Origin: Megalonaias nervosa
Taxonomy: Eukaryota; Mollusca; Bivalvia; Unionida; Unionidae
Assembly (NCBI GenBank): GCA_016617855.1
Contig: JAECUM010003211.1
Coordinates: 1 to 64,000, forward strand
Direction of reading: 5' to 3'
Length of the DNA stretch: 64,000 bases
Both the position numbers and the translations under genes were made by a program. Shown piece by piece: positions 24,901-34,900 of this stretch. The notes below the pieces were generated by a model that had not been told where the DNA came from, did no database searches, and worked only from the letters and a program-made list of their open reading frames with translations. Each line of letters starts with the position of its first letter. The first letter of the stretch is position 1.

Positions 24901-26715
24901 TCTTTGCTGATGACTGTGCCCTCAATGTCAGCTCAGAAGAAGACATGCAGACAAGCATGGACAGATTTACAACTGTGGCCTCACGATCAGCACTAAAAAG
25001 ACTGAAGTCATGTACCAACCTGCCCCTGGGAAGCCATATTGTGAACCAAGGATCACAGTGAAGAGTCAGAACTCCAGGCTGTCAACAGTTTCACATATCT
25101 TGGCAATACCATCTTAAGAGCAGTCAACATTGACATTGAGGTCAACAGTAGAATTACCAAAGCCAGCTCAGCCATTGGGAGACTACATGGGAATGTGTGG
25201 GCCACCAAGGAATCAGTCTTACCAAGTTGAAAGTATGCCATGCTGCAGTGTTGACCCCCTCCTGTATGCTAGTGAGACGTGGACTGCCTATAGCAGACAT
25301 TCCTGACAACTCAATCAATTCTAGATGAGCTGTCTCCAAAGGATTATGCGGATAAGGTGCCAAGACAAAATTCCTGATACCAATGTTCTCAAAAGGGCGG
25401 GCATCCCATCGGTCTTCATGTTGCTGCAGACAGCCCAAGTTAAATGGCAGGACACGTTGTCTACCTGAGGAATGGTTTGGTCTCACTGGTCATGTCCATA
25501 TACACCACTTGAAAACAAATGCATTGGTCATGATTGACACTGATGGATGAACATTCATGTATTCACCATAGAGTACAATAACACGTATGTTAGGATTTGC
25601 ATTTGCACTAAATAGCAACTGCAGGACCTCTTAGATTTAAAACTAAATCTGGTATGATCTAAATACAGCTGCAGGATTTTCAGATAAAACCAAATCTAGT
25701 ATTATGATATAAATAACAATTGCAGGACCTCTCAGATTCAACCCAAGTCTGGTATAATCTATGTTGTAATTACAGGACCTGTTAGATTCAAACTAATCAG
25801 ATATGATCTAAACAATAATTACAGAATTCTTAGATTCACACCAAATCTGGTATGATGCTTAATATAGAGAATATCTAGGTCAATTCTAATTTCACCCTTC
25901 TTTCAAAATAAGAACAAATTATGACTCCTTTAACAGCCTGACTTGCATCATAAATTTCTGCTTCATAACTTTAGACGGACCTCACAGACTGAAGCCATAT
26001 TTAGAATGAGGACCTCATGGACTGAAGCTATATTTAGAATGAGACTTAATACTGAGTGCTACATATGCGAAGTCTGATTTAACATTTTTCATATTTGACA
26101 GAATTATGACCTCTGTTTCATTTTAAACTGTTAAACTTTGTCCCTGCATACTGGATCAAGGTTTCTGTAATCATATTGGGGCATTTGTGTCATATGGTTC
26201 TATTTTATTTTGTTGTTGGCAAGATGATGAAACATCTATGCGAGGATAATGTTCAACATAAATTTGTTGAGCCTGTCTCTACAGAAGCTTGAGACAGTGT
26301 ACACTTTGACATCCATGTCTATGTCTGTCCATATGAAAATACATATATCTTTATGTTTGTCTGGCCACACTCTAGATTAACCTCAGTGTTAAAGCATTTT
26401 ATGTGGTCAGTTTCTCATGTACAGTTGGCAACAATTGTGTTTCTTGGATAAGTGTATGTGGATGCATGTTGATGTACACAACACCAATATACCAAGAGCT
26501 CTGGAGCAGGTTCATCCTGGAGGCCATATCCAGCCTTTTCACTTTGTATAAAAATTCACCTGTAATTTTCTGAGCTTTAGTCTGCCCTTGGGGACCTGGA
26601 AAAACACATCCTCCTGTATTAGAATGGTTCCTTCTGATTCACTCAATTTGGCTGCCTTCTGTTTCAGGGCATCCACATCTGCAACACTGGCCTTTATTTC
26701 TACATTGGCAGGCAT
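14006..26715 (-). CDS. CYTH-domain protein (CyaB / thiamine-triphosphatase superfamily), 179 aa in four exons
   Basis: Minus-strand gene with coding exons 26715-26560, 22325-22224, 19363-19238 and 14161-14006. All three introns are phase 0 with GT donors and AG acceptors, giving 52+34+42+51 = 179 residues. The product opens MPANVEIKA, a form of the CYTH signature strand (consensus ExExK; here the first acidic position is N4, with E6 and K8 kept). Basic residues typical of the triphosphate-binding tunnel follow: R45/K47/R49 in G-R-L-K-L-R, R63 in Y-Y-D-R, R103 in K-K-T-R, and R112 in the G-Q-T-R-V-H-I-D block. The late VEGLGNFMELE segment (118-128) is the other strong family signature. It is a single-domain, soluble protein of usual CYTH length without signal peptide or membrane segment. 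Family members act on triphosphate compounds, but the substrate here cannot be read from sequence, and cyclase activity should not be assumed. The start is the first ATG after a 5' UTR acceptor at 26768-26769. Confidence 0.92.
14162..16527. other. CYTH intron 3, proximal part
   Basis: No recognised feature. A plus-strand frame at 15937-16257 (106 codons) overlaps an open minus frame, has no splice context and is most likely chance. Confidence 0.5.
16528..16948. repeat. 30-bp minisatellite, 14 copies, with embedded splice-donor consensus
   Basis: Fourteen head-to-tail copies of tactggaatccaggtaagatgatctggaca with only substitutions and no length change. Nine copies read ccaGGTAAGat (a near-ideal U1 donor) and five read ccaGTTAAGat. 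Copies with tgaaatcc always carry GGTAAG. It lies in CYTH intron 3, and the donor-like sequence is on the strand opposite to that gene. Confidence 0.98.
16949..18390. other. CYTH intron 3, nothing recognised
   Basis: AT-rich intronic sequence with short frames only. A two-fold ctgacagaattatggta repeat lies near 17678-17726. Confidence 0.45.
18391..18941. repeat. About 33-bp minisatellite, about 17 copies
   Basis: Units follow ttgtcTGGTAAATGAGTACACAAA-caaattgttc, with two alternating subtypes (cttgtctgg...caaattgtt and ccttgtccag...gaaattatc). Small length changes occur. They give a spurious cysteine-rich frame on the minus strand. Confidence 0.97.
18942..19237. other. CYTH intron 3, distal part
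   Basis: Contains a poly-G run near 18979-18988 and C-rich patches. Nothing else recognised. Confidence 0.4.
19238..19363 (-). CDS. CYTH gene coding exon 3 (residues 87-128)
   Basis: Acceptor ATCCGCAG|GAG and donor GAG|GTCTGA. It encodes the L-G-I-R-G-I-V-K-K-T-R helix/strand and the VEGLGNFMELE block. Confidence 0.93.
19364..20440. other. CYTH intron 2, proximal part
   Basis: No exon, repeat or RNA gene recognised. Confidence 0.45.
20441..21220 (+). repeat. Degenerate tandem repeat, roughly 140-200 bp period
   Basis: Recurring words in order: CACCATTTTCATTTAGGAC, aactagacatcataagaagtctttt, gtgaaaaccc, ccatccattcagga, ttttcaagatggctgccat, ggccatact. About five or six diverged copies. The reverse complement of the same repeat occurs at 51895-52245. 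Confidence 0.85.
21221..22223. other. CYTH intron 2, distal part
   Basis: Contains an (ATTG)n tetranucleotide run at 21873-21904. Otherwise nothing recognised. Confidence 0.5.
21873..21904. repeat. (GATT)n microsatellite
   Basis: About eight tandem gatt/attg units. Confidence 0.95.
22224..22325 (-). CDS. CYTH gene coding exon 2 (residues 53-86)
   Basis: Acceptor TTTTTAG|GATGC and donor CAG|GTAAAT. It encodes the Q-L-I-Y-Y-D-R-T-D-Q-S-G-P-K segment, a strongly conserved part of CYTH proteins. Confidence 0.93.
22326..22974. other. CYTH intron 1, nothing recognised
   Basis: No exon or repeat recognised. The sequence around 22805-22955 contains an inverted pairing of acctgtc/gacaggt words without clear structure. 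Confidence 0.4.
22975..23937. repeat. 44-bp minisatellite, about 22 copies
   Basis: Units follow tagtgtacaataacatgtatgtc-ggactatgcatgccctacca. Copies become more diverged toward the right end. A stray related copy occurs at about 25568-25600. Confidence 0.97.
24400..25500 (+). mobile_element. Non-LTR retrotransposon (LINE) reverse-transcriptase fragment, decayed
   Basis: Translated in shifting frames, this stretch matches the LINE RT core: a degraded GTIDMIF-like region near 24490, then FHDGMMAHIMDNGE, GIKQGCVLVPPLFSMMF, IRYRTDGKLFNPRQLQ, the catalytic FADD box (24903-24914), a thumb-region Y-L-G-N-T near 25100, and a distal conserved region near 25330-25460. Several frameshifts and stops separate the pieces, and both ends are missing, so it is inactive. 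It lies in CYTH intron 1, opposite to that gene. Confidence 0.93.
25560..25870. repeat. Degenerate repeat, about 55-60 bp, five copies
   Basis: Repeated gcaggacctcttagattcaaac-caaatctggtatgatctaaat words with substantial divergence. Confidence 0.7.
25871..26559. other. CYTH intron 1, distal part
   Basis: A two-copy repeat (ggacctca-agactgaag-catatttagaatgag) lies at 25978-26043. Nothing else recognised. Confidence 0.45.
26560..26715 (-). CDS. CYTH gene coding exon 1 (residues 1-52)
   Basis: ATG at 26715-26713, then the NVEIK strand and the E-D-V-F-F-Q-V-P-K-G-R-L-K-L-R block. The donor is CAG|GTGAAT at 26559. An upstream TTG would only extend the frame into the 5' UTR. Confidence 0.93.
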
Positions 26716-26767
26716 TGGTGCTGATAAGGTTATCAAAGTCTATTTGGTTTGAATAAATCAAGATGAC
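26716..26767 (-). other. CYTH gene 5' UTR segment before the start codon
   Basis: On the minus strand a strong acceptor (T-rich tract then GTGCAG|GTCATC, AG at 26769-26768) precedes about 52 bases of leader and the ATG. This implies at least one non-coding upstream exon, which I could not place. Confidence 0.6.
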
Positions 26768-26769
26768 CT

Positions 26770-28084
26770 GCACAAAAAAAAAATAAAGGTTTATGTTAAG
26801 TGAACCATGAACAGACATTATTTGGAGAAAAAAATGCTGTGATTTCCTGGTTTACACATAAGTATGAAGAATTTCACTTTATAAAATTCCACATGCTATG
26901 CAAAGTGTCTGAAAATACTGAATCCAAACACCTAGGCAACTGAGTATGAAATACAGGTCATGTTGATCTATGTTTTGGTGAATTGCAATAATATTCCTTA
27001 AATGCTTTTAATGACAGCTTGTACAGGCAAAACAATGCTTAAAAATGGGTCCAAATTTTTTTAATTTGTGCTTTATTATTGACCTTTTGTTGCTTGTAAT
27101 AGTGTATGACACAGTCTCATTAATGTAAATAGTCCCCAGTTTTGAATGGAACACCATGAATTTGATAAACAGTAAGACCATCTGAATATGCATCATGCAC
27201 ATATCAACAAATTACTTTGCTTGTCCAATTTTTGTTGTCCTTCTTGTCTTGTTACAGTGTAAGATACAATCTCTTATGTACATTACTAGTCCTGCAGTCA
27301 TTGGTTGATTGCCATGACCTGCCAAAGATTATGAGCACCTTAAGATCTGGATATCAATAAATCATTTAATTCCTGCAATTTTTGCTAGAGTTACTGCCCT
27401 TTTTGGTCTTGTTCCTTAACGTAGTGTATGACACAATCTTATTAATGAAAACTAGTCCAGTAGTTTTACAAGAATTGTCGTCAGACTTGGTAAATGTTTT
27501 GTTCATCATCTATAGATATGCATATCAACAAAACACTGCTCACAAAATTTTTGTTCGAGTTACTGCCCTTTTATCTTGTAGAAGAATGCAGTGTATCACA
27601 CAATCACATTAGCACAACTAATTTCACAGTTTGTCTTGCAGACTGTAATGGATCACTGTGAAACCTGGTACATATTAAGGTCATCTTCTAAAATGCATGC
27701 ATAAACAAATCTTTGTGCTCCAAAGAATTTTATATGAGTTATTTCTTACAGCTGGATGAAATGTGTGACAGAAATTTGCAAACACAACAATTCTTTGGGT
27801 TTTTACTTGACTGCTGTGAAACAGTACATTAGTTATTCACAGAGATATGCATGTTGACAAATCAATGTACCTGCACCACTTCCAAAAGAGTTATGCAGTT
27901 TCTTTTACAATTTCCATCTTGAAGTAGGGGTAGAATTGGGAGAAGTATATTTACAAGAGCAAGTTCTCACTCTTCATCTATTGTTTTTAAAATTAACCAA
28001 CAGAAAATCCTGTATGTTCCTGACAGTATTTATTCAAAATTATCAGCTCTCTGCCGATTCCTTTTATGGCTAATATACTTATTA
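26770..28084. repeat. Region with degenerate roughly 150-bp repeats
   Basis: From about 27000 to 27900, diverged units recur with the words ttgt-gagttactgcc-ttt, agtgtatgacacaatct-attaatg, and gatatgcatatcaacaaa. Such diffuse repeats are common in mollusc intergenic DNA. No coding signal was seen. Confidence 0.55.
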
Positions 28085-28920
28085 ATTTATGTTAAAGTGT
28101 TACGACTCTATGGTCTTAAACTAAGTAACAGAAATGAGTGAAAATTAACAAGTTTTGCAAAATTCAAGAAATAATTTATTTCCGAGAATACAAAGTGAAA
28201 ATTTTAAATTGAACTTTGGGTATCGTGAATTAAACTCCAAATAGTCCTATTACAAGTTTGATCACAAATCCAAATGGATGAAGTTCCAAGTGAATTCCAG
28301 CAGTATTCCAAATAAGTTCCAATACTGAACGTATTGATGTGCGTCTTGAATAAGCTAATGTGCCAGTGGCCTGGATTGTGATGATGTGCTAACAGTGTTT
28401 TGATGTATCACAATAATATACTCAAAAATGTCCTTGTCTGAATTCAATTTAATTCCAAATTAATGTTCCAATCCAAAAATATTATTGATGAGCACTTTAT
28501 ATTTCCAGTGATTAATAATTGGAACAAACAAATCCACCCAAAGGAAAAACACAACAAATCAGATTGATTCTATTTCCAATGTTGAGGCAAGAATGGGTAA
28601 TTTCTCAAGTAAACAACATTATATAAAATGCTAAGACACAATAACAGAGTCAAGATGTAGGTCAGTCTACTCTCTAAAGCATTCAAAGTTGCCAACAAGT
28701 TTTGGAATTTCCATGTGAAAAACTATGTCCTAGACTCAGATTAAAATAGAGATGTTTACCTCCAAATATAATGATCTGCATATTTAACCTACACTCTTAG
28801 AGAAATATTAGCTATGTATTACATTATTTACAGATAAATATCACGGGTCAGAAACACCATGAATTTGATTTTGGACAAGGTCAAATGCAAAATACAGATA
28901 TAGATTACAATCATTAAGAA
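28085..28920 (+). repeat. Dispersed repeat, copy 1
   Basis: Diverged direct copy of 41430-42140: shared blocks include ggtcttaaact-agt-aacagaaa, gagaatacaaagtgaa, gtgaattaaa, aaatagtcct, gatgtgctaa, ttattga-gagcacttt and ggaccaaggtcaa-gc-taatacagatt. No ORF. An old non-autonomous element is likely. Confidence 0.75.
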
Positions 28921-29810
28921 AAGGCAATAAATAATAAAAATTAAATATATGTAAAATTAAGATTGATATTATAAAGAAATAAATAAAAGCTCTAGACGAC
29001 TGCAAAATATCACCTGTTTGCTTTTGATATATGATTAATGAGACTTCGGTGTTTAGTTCAGCCAAGATCGAAAGAAGAGTAGGGATGAATTTGGTCTAGG
29101 GCTTGAAACCTAGCTGTGTTAACCTAAGTGATGGGTTGAAATTAGTTAAAGCATTGATCTGTTGGACAACAATTTATCTTTTCAACCTTTCCTATTTTAA
29201 AATTAAGCAATATTTTCATAATGTCTGTACCCCATCCATTCAACCTTTCCTATCTGTTCTAATGTTTTACAACAGTATGATGTACAAAGATAATGTTAAT
29301 GAAAATCTATCTTTTTGCTTAACTCCCAACTTGACCTTGATTTTCAATTTTAAATATTAAATTTGGCAAATGAAATAAAACTTGCAGCAATGTTTTCAAA
29401 TACCAAGAGTATATAAATGTTTTATTTAGGTATCTTGATAAAAATTTTGTTAAGTGGTTTGAAAAGAGTGAAGTTACAAATTTTATATGCAAATACAAAC
29501 TTATATTGTAATTTTAAATTTTTGTCACATTTGTTCTGATGTCCATATACTGCCACCCCCATCTTCTGCTAATGAATATATACTATTATTTCTTATGTTA
29601 GTAAATAAACATAGGAGCAGTGTGGTTAATTAAATATGTGCCATGAAAGATCTTTTCTAGTTTTCTAGCCCCAACAAGAAATCCACCTCGCAATCTTCTG
29701 GTGCACAGGGAATCTCATTTGCACAGCAAGAGGGAAAATACATTTGGTGGATTTTAGGGAGGTAACAGAGATGTTTTTGTCAGTAAAAGATGACAAAAAG
29801 TAAATAATAC

Positions 29811-29867
<57 letters not shown>

Positions 29868-31426
29868 CATACACATTTAAGGTGTTGATACTGGTATTTC
29901 ATTTTTCATTTTATTAAACAAAATATTGCCATTTACATAGGAGGAAAAATAAATTATAAAGGGGAAATTAAATGTTCAGTGATTCACTCTGACAAGTGAA
30001 AATGCTTTAATCCATGTGGATTGCCTATTCAAACTGATTAATTAACTTGTTTGCAAAAGTAATTCTATATGACACGTGGTCCCAGCCTTGTAAACAGTAC
30101 AGTAGGCAACTTAACAGTACAATCTCAATTATATACACCTTTTCTGACTTGACAAGATGAATTGCACCTCCCGATGGCTATTTTGTTCTATTAAATTTTG
30201 AAAACGCTTGTATAGAAAGCAATTCAGTAATTAGAACTTAATGTATTTGACAGTTTTGTTCTTCAAAGACCTAGCAGAAACAAGACCAAGCAATGCTCGC
30301 AGGATATATTTACATAGTCATTGGGAAGTTTTTACTTCTAACACAGCAAGAACTTTGTGTTTCCGCTTTCAACTTATAACATAAGGAAATTACTACGCCA
30401 CTTTTAAGGTTTAATATTGAAAATGAGTAAATCAGGTTATAATTCGACCTGATTTTAAACTAACATAAGATATTATCAATAATATTTAAAAATAAAGTAT
30501 ACTGTTCTGATGAATCACAAAAGATGTTAGACCTATTTTTGTTGCTCAAGGATGATTACCATACCTAATCACTCATTCACTGTCGCTAAGAAAAAATTGT
30601 ATGAAGTTGGCAAATAAGCAGGTAAAAATGTTAATTTTCTAATTGCACAGTCTAGTATCATCACAGATTCTAAACAACTAAACTTCGTATAGTTATTTCA
30701 TTGCTTTTTTACTGTCATCAACATTTATTATTTACTGTTACAAATAATTGTTTCTTCTCAACTACTCGTCCCTTGTTGAGTACCGGTGTAAGTGGTTAAA
30801 GAATACATGTAAATTTTATCCCATAATGTTTAATAAAACTATAGAAGTTTCTAAATACATAACAAATACATATTGTTTAGAATTGATTACCTCTAATACA
30901 ACCACTAAATGTTATCTCCGTGTGTTTTGAATGGGATATCAGTTCATACAATGTTTCAAGCAAACAAGAATGGAGAGTTCTGTGTTTTGATTGGTTATTG
31001 ATCGTTATACTGTCAGACGAACATTTCAAAGGTAAAATTCATATTGCCGAAATACATATATTTTTACTCTAAATTGTTTATGTTCATTTATCGTAAATAA
31101 ATTGGCGAGAGGGTCTGCATAGCGTACCATTGCATATTTACCGTAAATGTTGACAAAGCTTTACCAGAATATTTGACCTACTTTATTTACTGGGTCAGAG
31201 GTCATGCGCGTACATATTTGAATTGATTAGGTCAGCCATATGTAAAGGAATTTTGGGCAGACCTATTTAAAATTCTATGATTTGTATTTTACCAGAGATG
31301 TTTTTGCATAAAATATTCATTGTATTATATGAGTGTTGTATGATTGTCGAACTTTTATGTTTAAAAGTGTATATACTCAAATGTGGAAGAAACTAGTTCT
31401 CAAGTTTCTCTTTCATTTTCCCCCAG
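28921..31426. other. Intergenic region between the divergent CYTH and KMT5B genes
   Basis: AT-rich, with a (TA)n tract. The part from about 30000 to 31426 is the likeliest place for the promoters of both genes, since both leaders extend in from either side. No core promoter element can be assigned with confidence. Confidence 0.4.
29816..29864. repeat. (TA)n microsatellite
   Basis: About 24 uninterrupted TA dinucleotides. Confidence 0.96.
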
Positions 31427-31487
31427 AAAGATGAGCACATCCCCTCCATACGTAACACGTCAGCGAGATCAGTAGAATCAGTAAAAT
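31427..31487 (+). other. Candidate KMT5B 5' UTR exon with short upstream ORF
   Basis: A pyrimidine tract plus CCCCCAG at 31426 and a donor-like AAAAT|GTAAGC at 31488 bracket 61 bases. They contain an ATG followed after 14 codons by TAG, so the exon cannot encode the N-terminus but could act as an upstream ORF. Alternatively the AG is not used and this belongs to the first exon. Confidence 0.4.
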
Positions 31488-31828
31488 GTAAGCACAAGTC
31501 TGAACCTAAAATTTTATTTATGAGCATAATTTTAGTAATTATTCATGTGCAAACTTTTTATCTCCAAAGCTTTTAATGTCAATACACAAGAGAGAAATCC
31601 AGTGATGCTCTACAAAGATCAGACATTAAAAAAAAAATGTTACCACATTGAATTTATCCCACACTTAATCAACACAAAAATAATATTCCTGCTTTTAATA
31701 GCTTACCTGACTTACTTCTTCTGTCCCATGCCCAAACAAGTTTATTTCTCTCCAAAGAAAAAAATTAAATGTAATGGAGCTTTCAAGCGTTTTGGAAAGC
31801 AAATACTTATAAAACTTCTGTTTTTCAG
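31488..31828. other. Putative KMT5B leader intron
   Basis: T-rich sequence ending in the acceptor CTTCTGTTTTTCAG at 31828. No other feature. Confidence 0.45.
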
Positions 31829-31836
31829 CTAGCGGA

Positions 31837-31988
31837 ATGAGTGAAAGTGGAGGAGGAGGCGGAGGCAACTCCCGTTTTGCCCCATCAACAGGCATGACAG
31901 CCCAGGAGCTGTGTGAAAATGATGACTTGGCCACATTTCTTACGCTGGATCCATACCTTGGATTTGTTACTCACAAAATGAATACAAG
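31837..31988 (+). CDS. KMT5B: KMT5B coding exon 1 (residues 1-50, split 51)
   Basis: ATG eight bases after the acceptor at 31828. A short glycine run (residues 5-10) precedes the conserved CENDDLAT block. Donor ACAAG|GTCTCT, phase 2. Confidence 0.95.
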
Positions 31989-34900
31989 GTCTCTTCCTTA
32001 AAAAATAAATGTTGATGGCTAAATTATAATAAAGTATATTGACGATTTTCCACAAATAGTTGCGACTCATTTAAACCCCACAACACTTTATACTTACAGA
32101 TGGAGTCTGGTCCAAGCTATAATATTTTGTGGTGTGTTAGACTTTGGTTGTTTTACGACCCATGAAGTTACCACTTGAATCTATGTTATTAGGTAACATG
32201 TATTGACTGAGAAGATGTCACTTATTGGAGTTGAGTGTAATTTGCACCCAGTTAAAGCAGTGCAGCCAAAATTATATTATTACTCTGGCATAACGACCAT
32301 GCCTCAAAACATTGTTCCACATGATTAATATAAACTCTGTTGTGGATTCATTTGGTGATATTGCCATGTAGAATTCTCTTTAGCCTTTTACTTGTGTTTT
32401 GAACATTTTCAGCAGATCTTGAAAATAACGCAGGCTTCATACCTGAAATTGCCATCTATAAGTCAATTTGTTATACCGATAGTTGGATTTGTCCGTAAGA
32501 CAGTTACAGGTCTATCAGCTGTTGGACACATGATACAAAAAAAAAATGCTGTTAAGAATATTTCTTCCGACTGAGATGATTGTTATATCTTTATGATGTA
32601 TTGTATATCCTTTATAACAATATAATTATACGTATGACTGTTTGTCTCTATTTTATTTTATTATTTATGATGTAGGAAACAATCATTTGGATGGTTAATG
32701 GGTTGGTACTTTTAGGTATTAGTTACCTCCCTTTGTCCACCATCCAGATACACAAGTAGTCACTGGTTTAGCTTACAAAATTCAGTGGAAGTTAATGTTT
32801 CTCAAAATTCTTATTACAGTTTCTGTCCAGCCAAAGGAAAACAGCAAGTTGAACTAAAGGCAGTTATGGAGAGGTTTAAAGTTCATCAGAACTATGAGAA
32901 GACGTACAAGGAATTGGTTGGTGCAGGTGGTGACAGGTCAAAAGCTTTCTTTGCCAACAAGACTAAAGAACAACAGAGAATATTTAAAGATCATGTAAGA
33001 AGAAAGAGATATCTCATTGCTACATTTATTCAACAAAATTAAATTAGATTTGATCAGTTTGCACGGGGTCCAACAGATCTTATGCCTGAAGTCAGAGCCT
33101 AAGGGCTACCAGCATACTGTGTCTGGAATTTCATGTATTCCACTTGGTTCTCATATACTGAGTTGTCATGTACTGCATAGACTTGCTTATAAGTACATTA
33201 TAAGTCCAGCCCAACTGCAAACAACATTGACCCTGATCTGCCATCACATATTTCATAACTAATAGGATCCATGTTGTTTGTTTTACTGATTACTCCTAAC
33301 AAACTGCATAGACCCAGGTCTGCTGGTGCATTGCACAATGGGTCTGTGCAGCTTGCAGTAGAACTTTACTTGTATGAGAGTATATATGGTAATTTTGACA
33401 AACTTGCCTGCAAGAATATTTTATAAAGGAAATCATGGTTAATGACACATTAGAAGGTAGAAGATAGCTTTGTAGCTGATAGTTTCATATTTAAGTACCT
33501 AGTTTGTCTACTGTGGGTTAATGAATTTAGGCATGCATGGAATGTTGTCTGATTTTGACATTTGTTAGACCCCATTACAACATTTACATCACAAATTTAA
33601 GGAGCTAAAAAATACCCGTGGTCATATTATCATAGTTTTTGTTATTGATGTTATGATATATCAGATATTGCTTGCTGGCATTGCTGTTCTTCACTTTTGT
33701 GTGAAAATAATACTGTAACAACACATTCAGCTGCATACAGTGCTGTTGTTGGTGGGTTCCATGTTGTCCATGCATATATCATGAGTATGACCCATGCATC
33801 GAAAGGATAGTGTAAGTATTGATTTCCACACAGTAAAGCAAATCTGTTTGCACACATGCAGTGCTTATGCATGATACAGTTCAGAATGAATGCAAACTGC
33901 AGGAGACTCCAGATATTGCACATATGTGCAAGGTGGACATTGTTCATTTGTACTCGTGTCTCACCTGGATCATCCTGGGTACTAACACATCTGTTTTCCC
34001 CATTAATTTTACTTGCAGTACTCAAATATGGATGCTGAACTTGAAAGAAAACCTTGCAAACAAATTTATATTTATGCTTCATTTAAAAAAAATATCAATA
34101 TTTTTTCTAATATGTTCTCTCCATGCCAAATGTCATTATATATAAATTACAGGATATTTTGGTGTTTTGAAAAGCTAGTTCTAAGTAATTAATGAGTTTC
34201 ATTAGTAACTTTTGATGACTTCTAAGCAAACTACAAAAGTTATATTTCAGGGAATATGCGATTGAAAAGTTATAGATATAAAATCTGTATGATTCAGTAG
34301 TTTGTGCAAAGAGGAGAAATTTTTTTATTGATCTGACATCCGCAAAAAGATTCCTGCATTTTGGACACAACAAAGCAGAATTCTAGCAACATATCAGGCA
34401 AATACCACATGCAAATATAAAACAGATCAATCAGAGAGACCATGTGGAGACAGTTTTTTTGTGCCATCATAGATAGCACACTGTTGTGTGTATGATTTTG
34501 CAATTTGTGTATAAAATGTTGCAAATAAACAAAAAGAAGAAATTGTATGGAAAACAACAAAAAGAAATTATATGGAAAACAACAAGAAGTAATTGTATGT
34601 TAAACAAGAAGCAGAAACAAATCTCTGTATTAATATGTTGATGCATGCGATTTCAGTCTGCTTCACTTGCAGCTTATTGCTGGAGAGAGATTTCAAATAG
34701 CATCTATTTAATTGGTTTGAGCATGTGTGCATTTGCAGGAGAGAGAGAGATGCCATTTGCTTGATAAGGGAAAATCAGCAGGTTGTTTCAAGATATTCTA
34801 GTGTTACCACACAGATTTGGCACATGATATTTCCTTTTATCCATGCTTAAAGAATACAATCCACATTTAGAGGAAATAATTCAGAAGATTTCCATTGAAA

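Noticed and set aside
26716..26736. Earlier start codon for the CYTH protein
   Set aside because: The in-frame upstream codon is TTG. The first ATG at 26715 gives the family-typical MPANVEIKA start.
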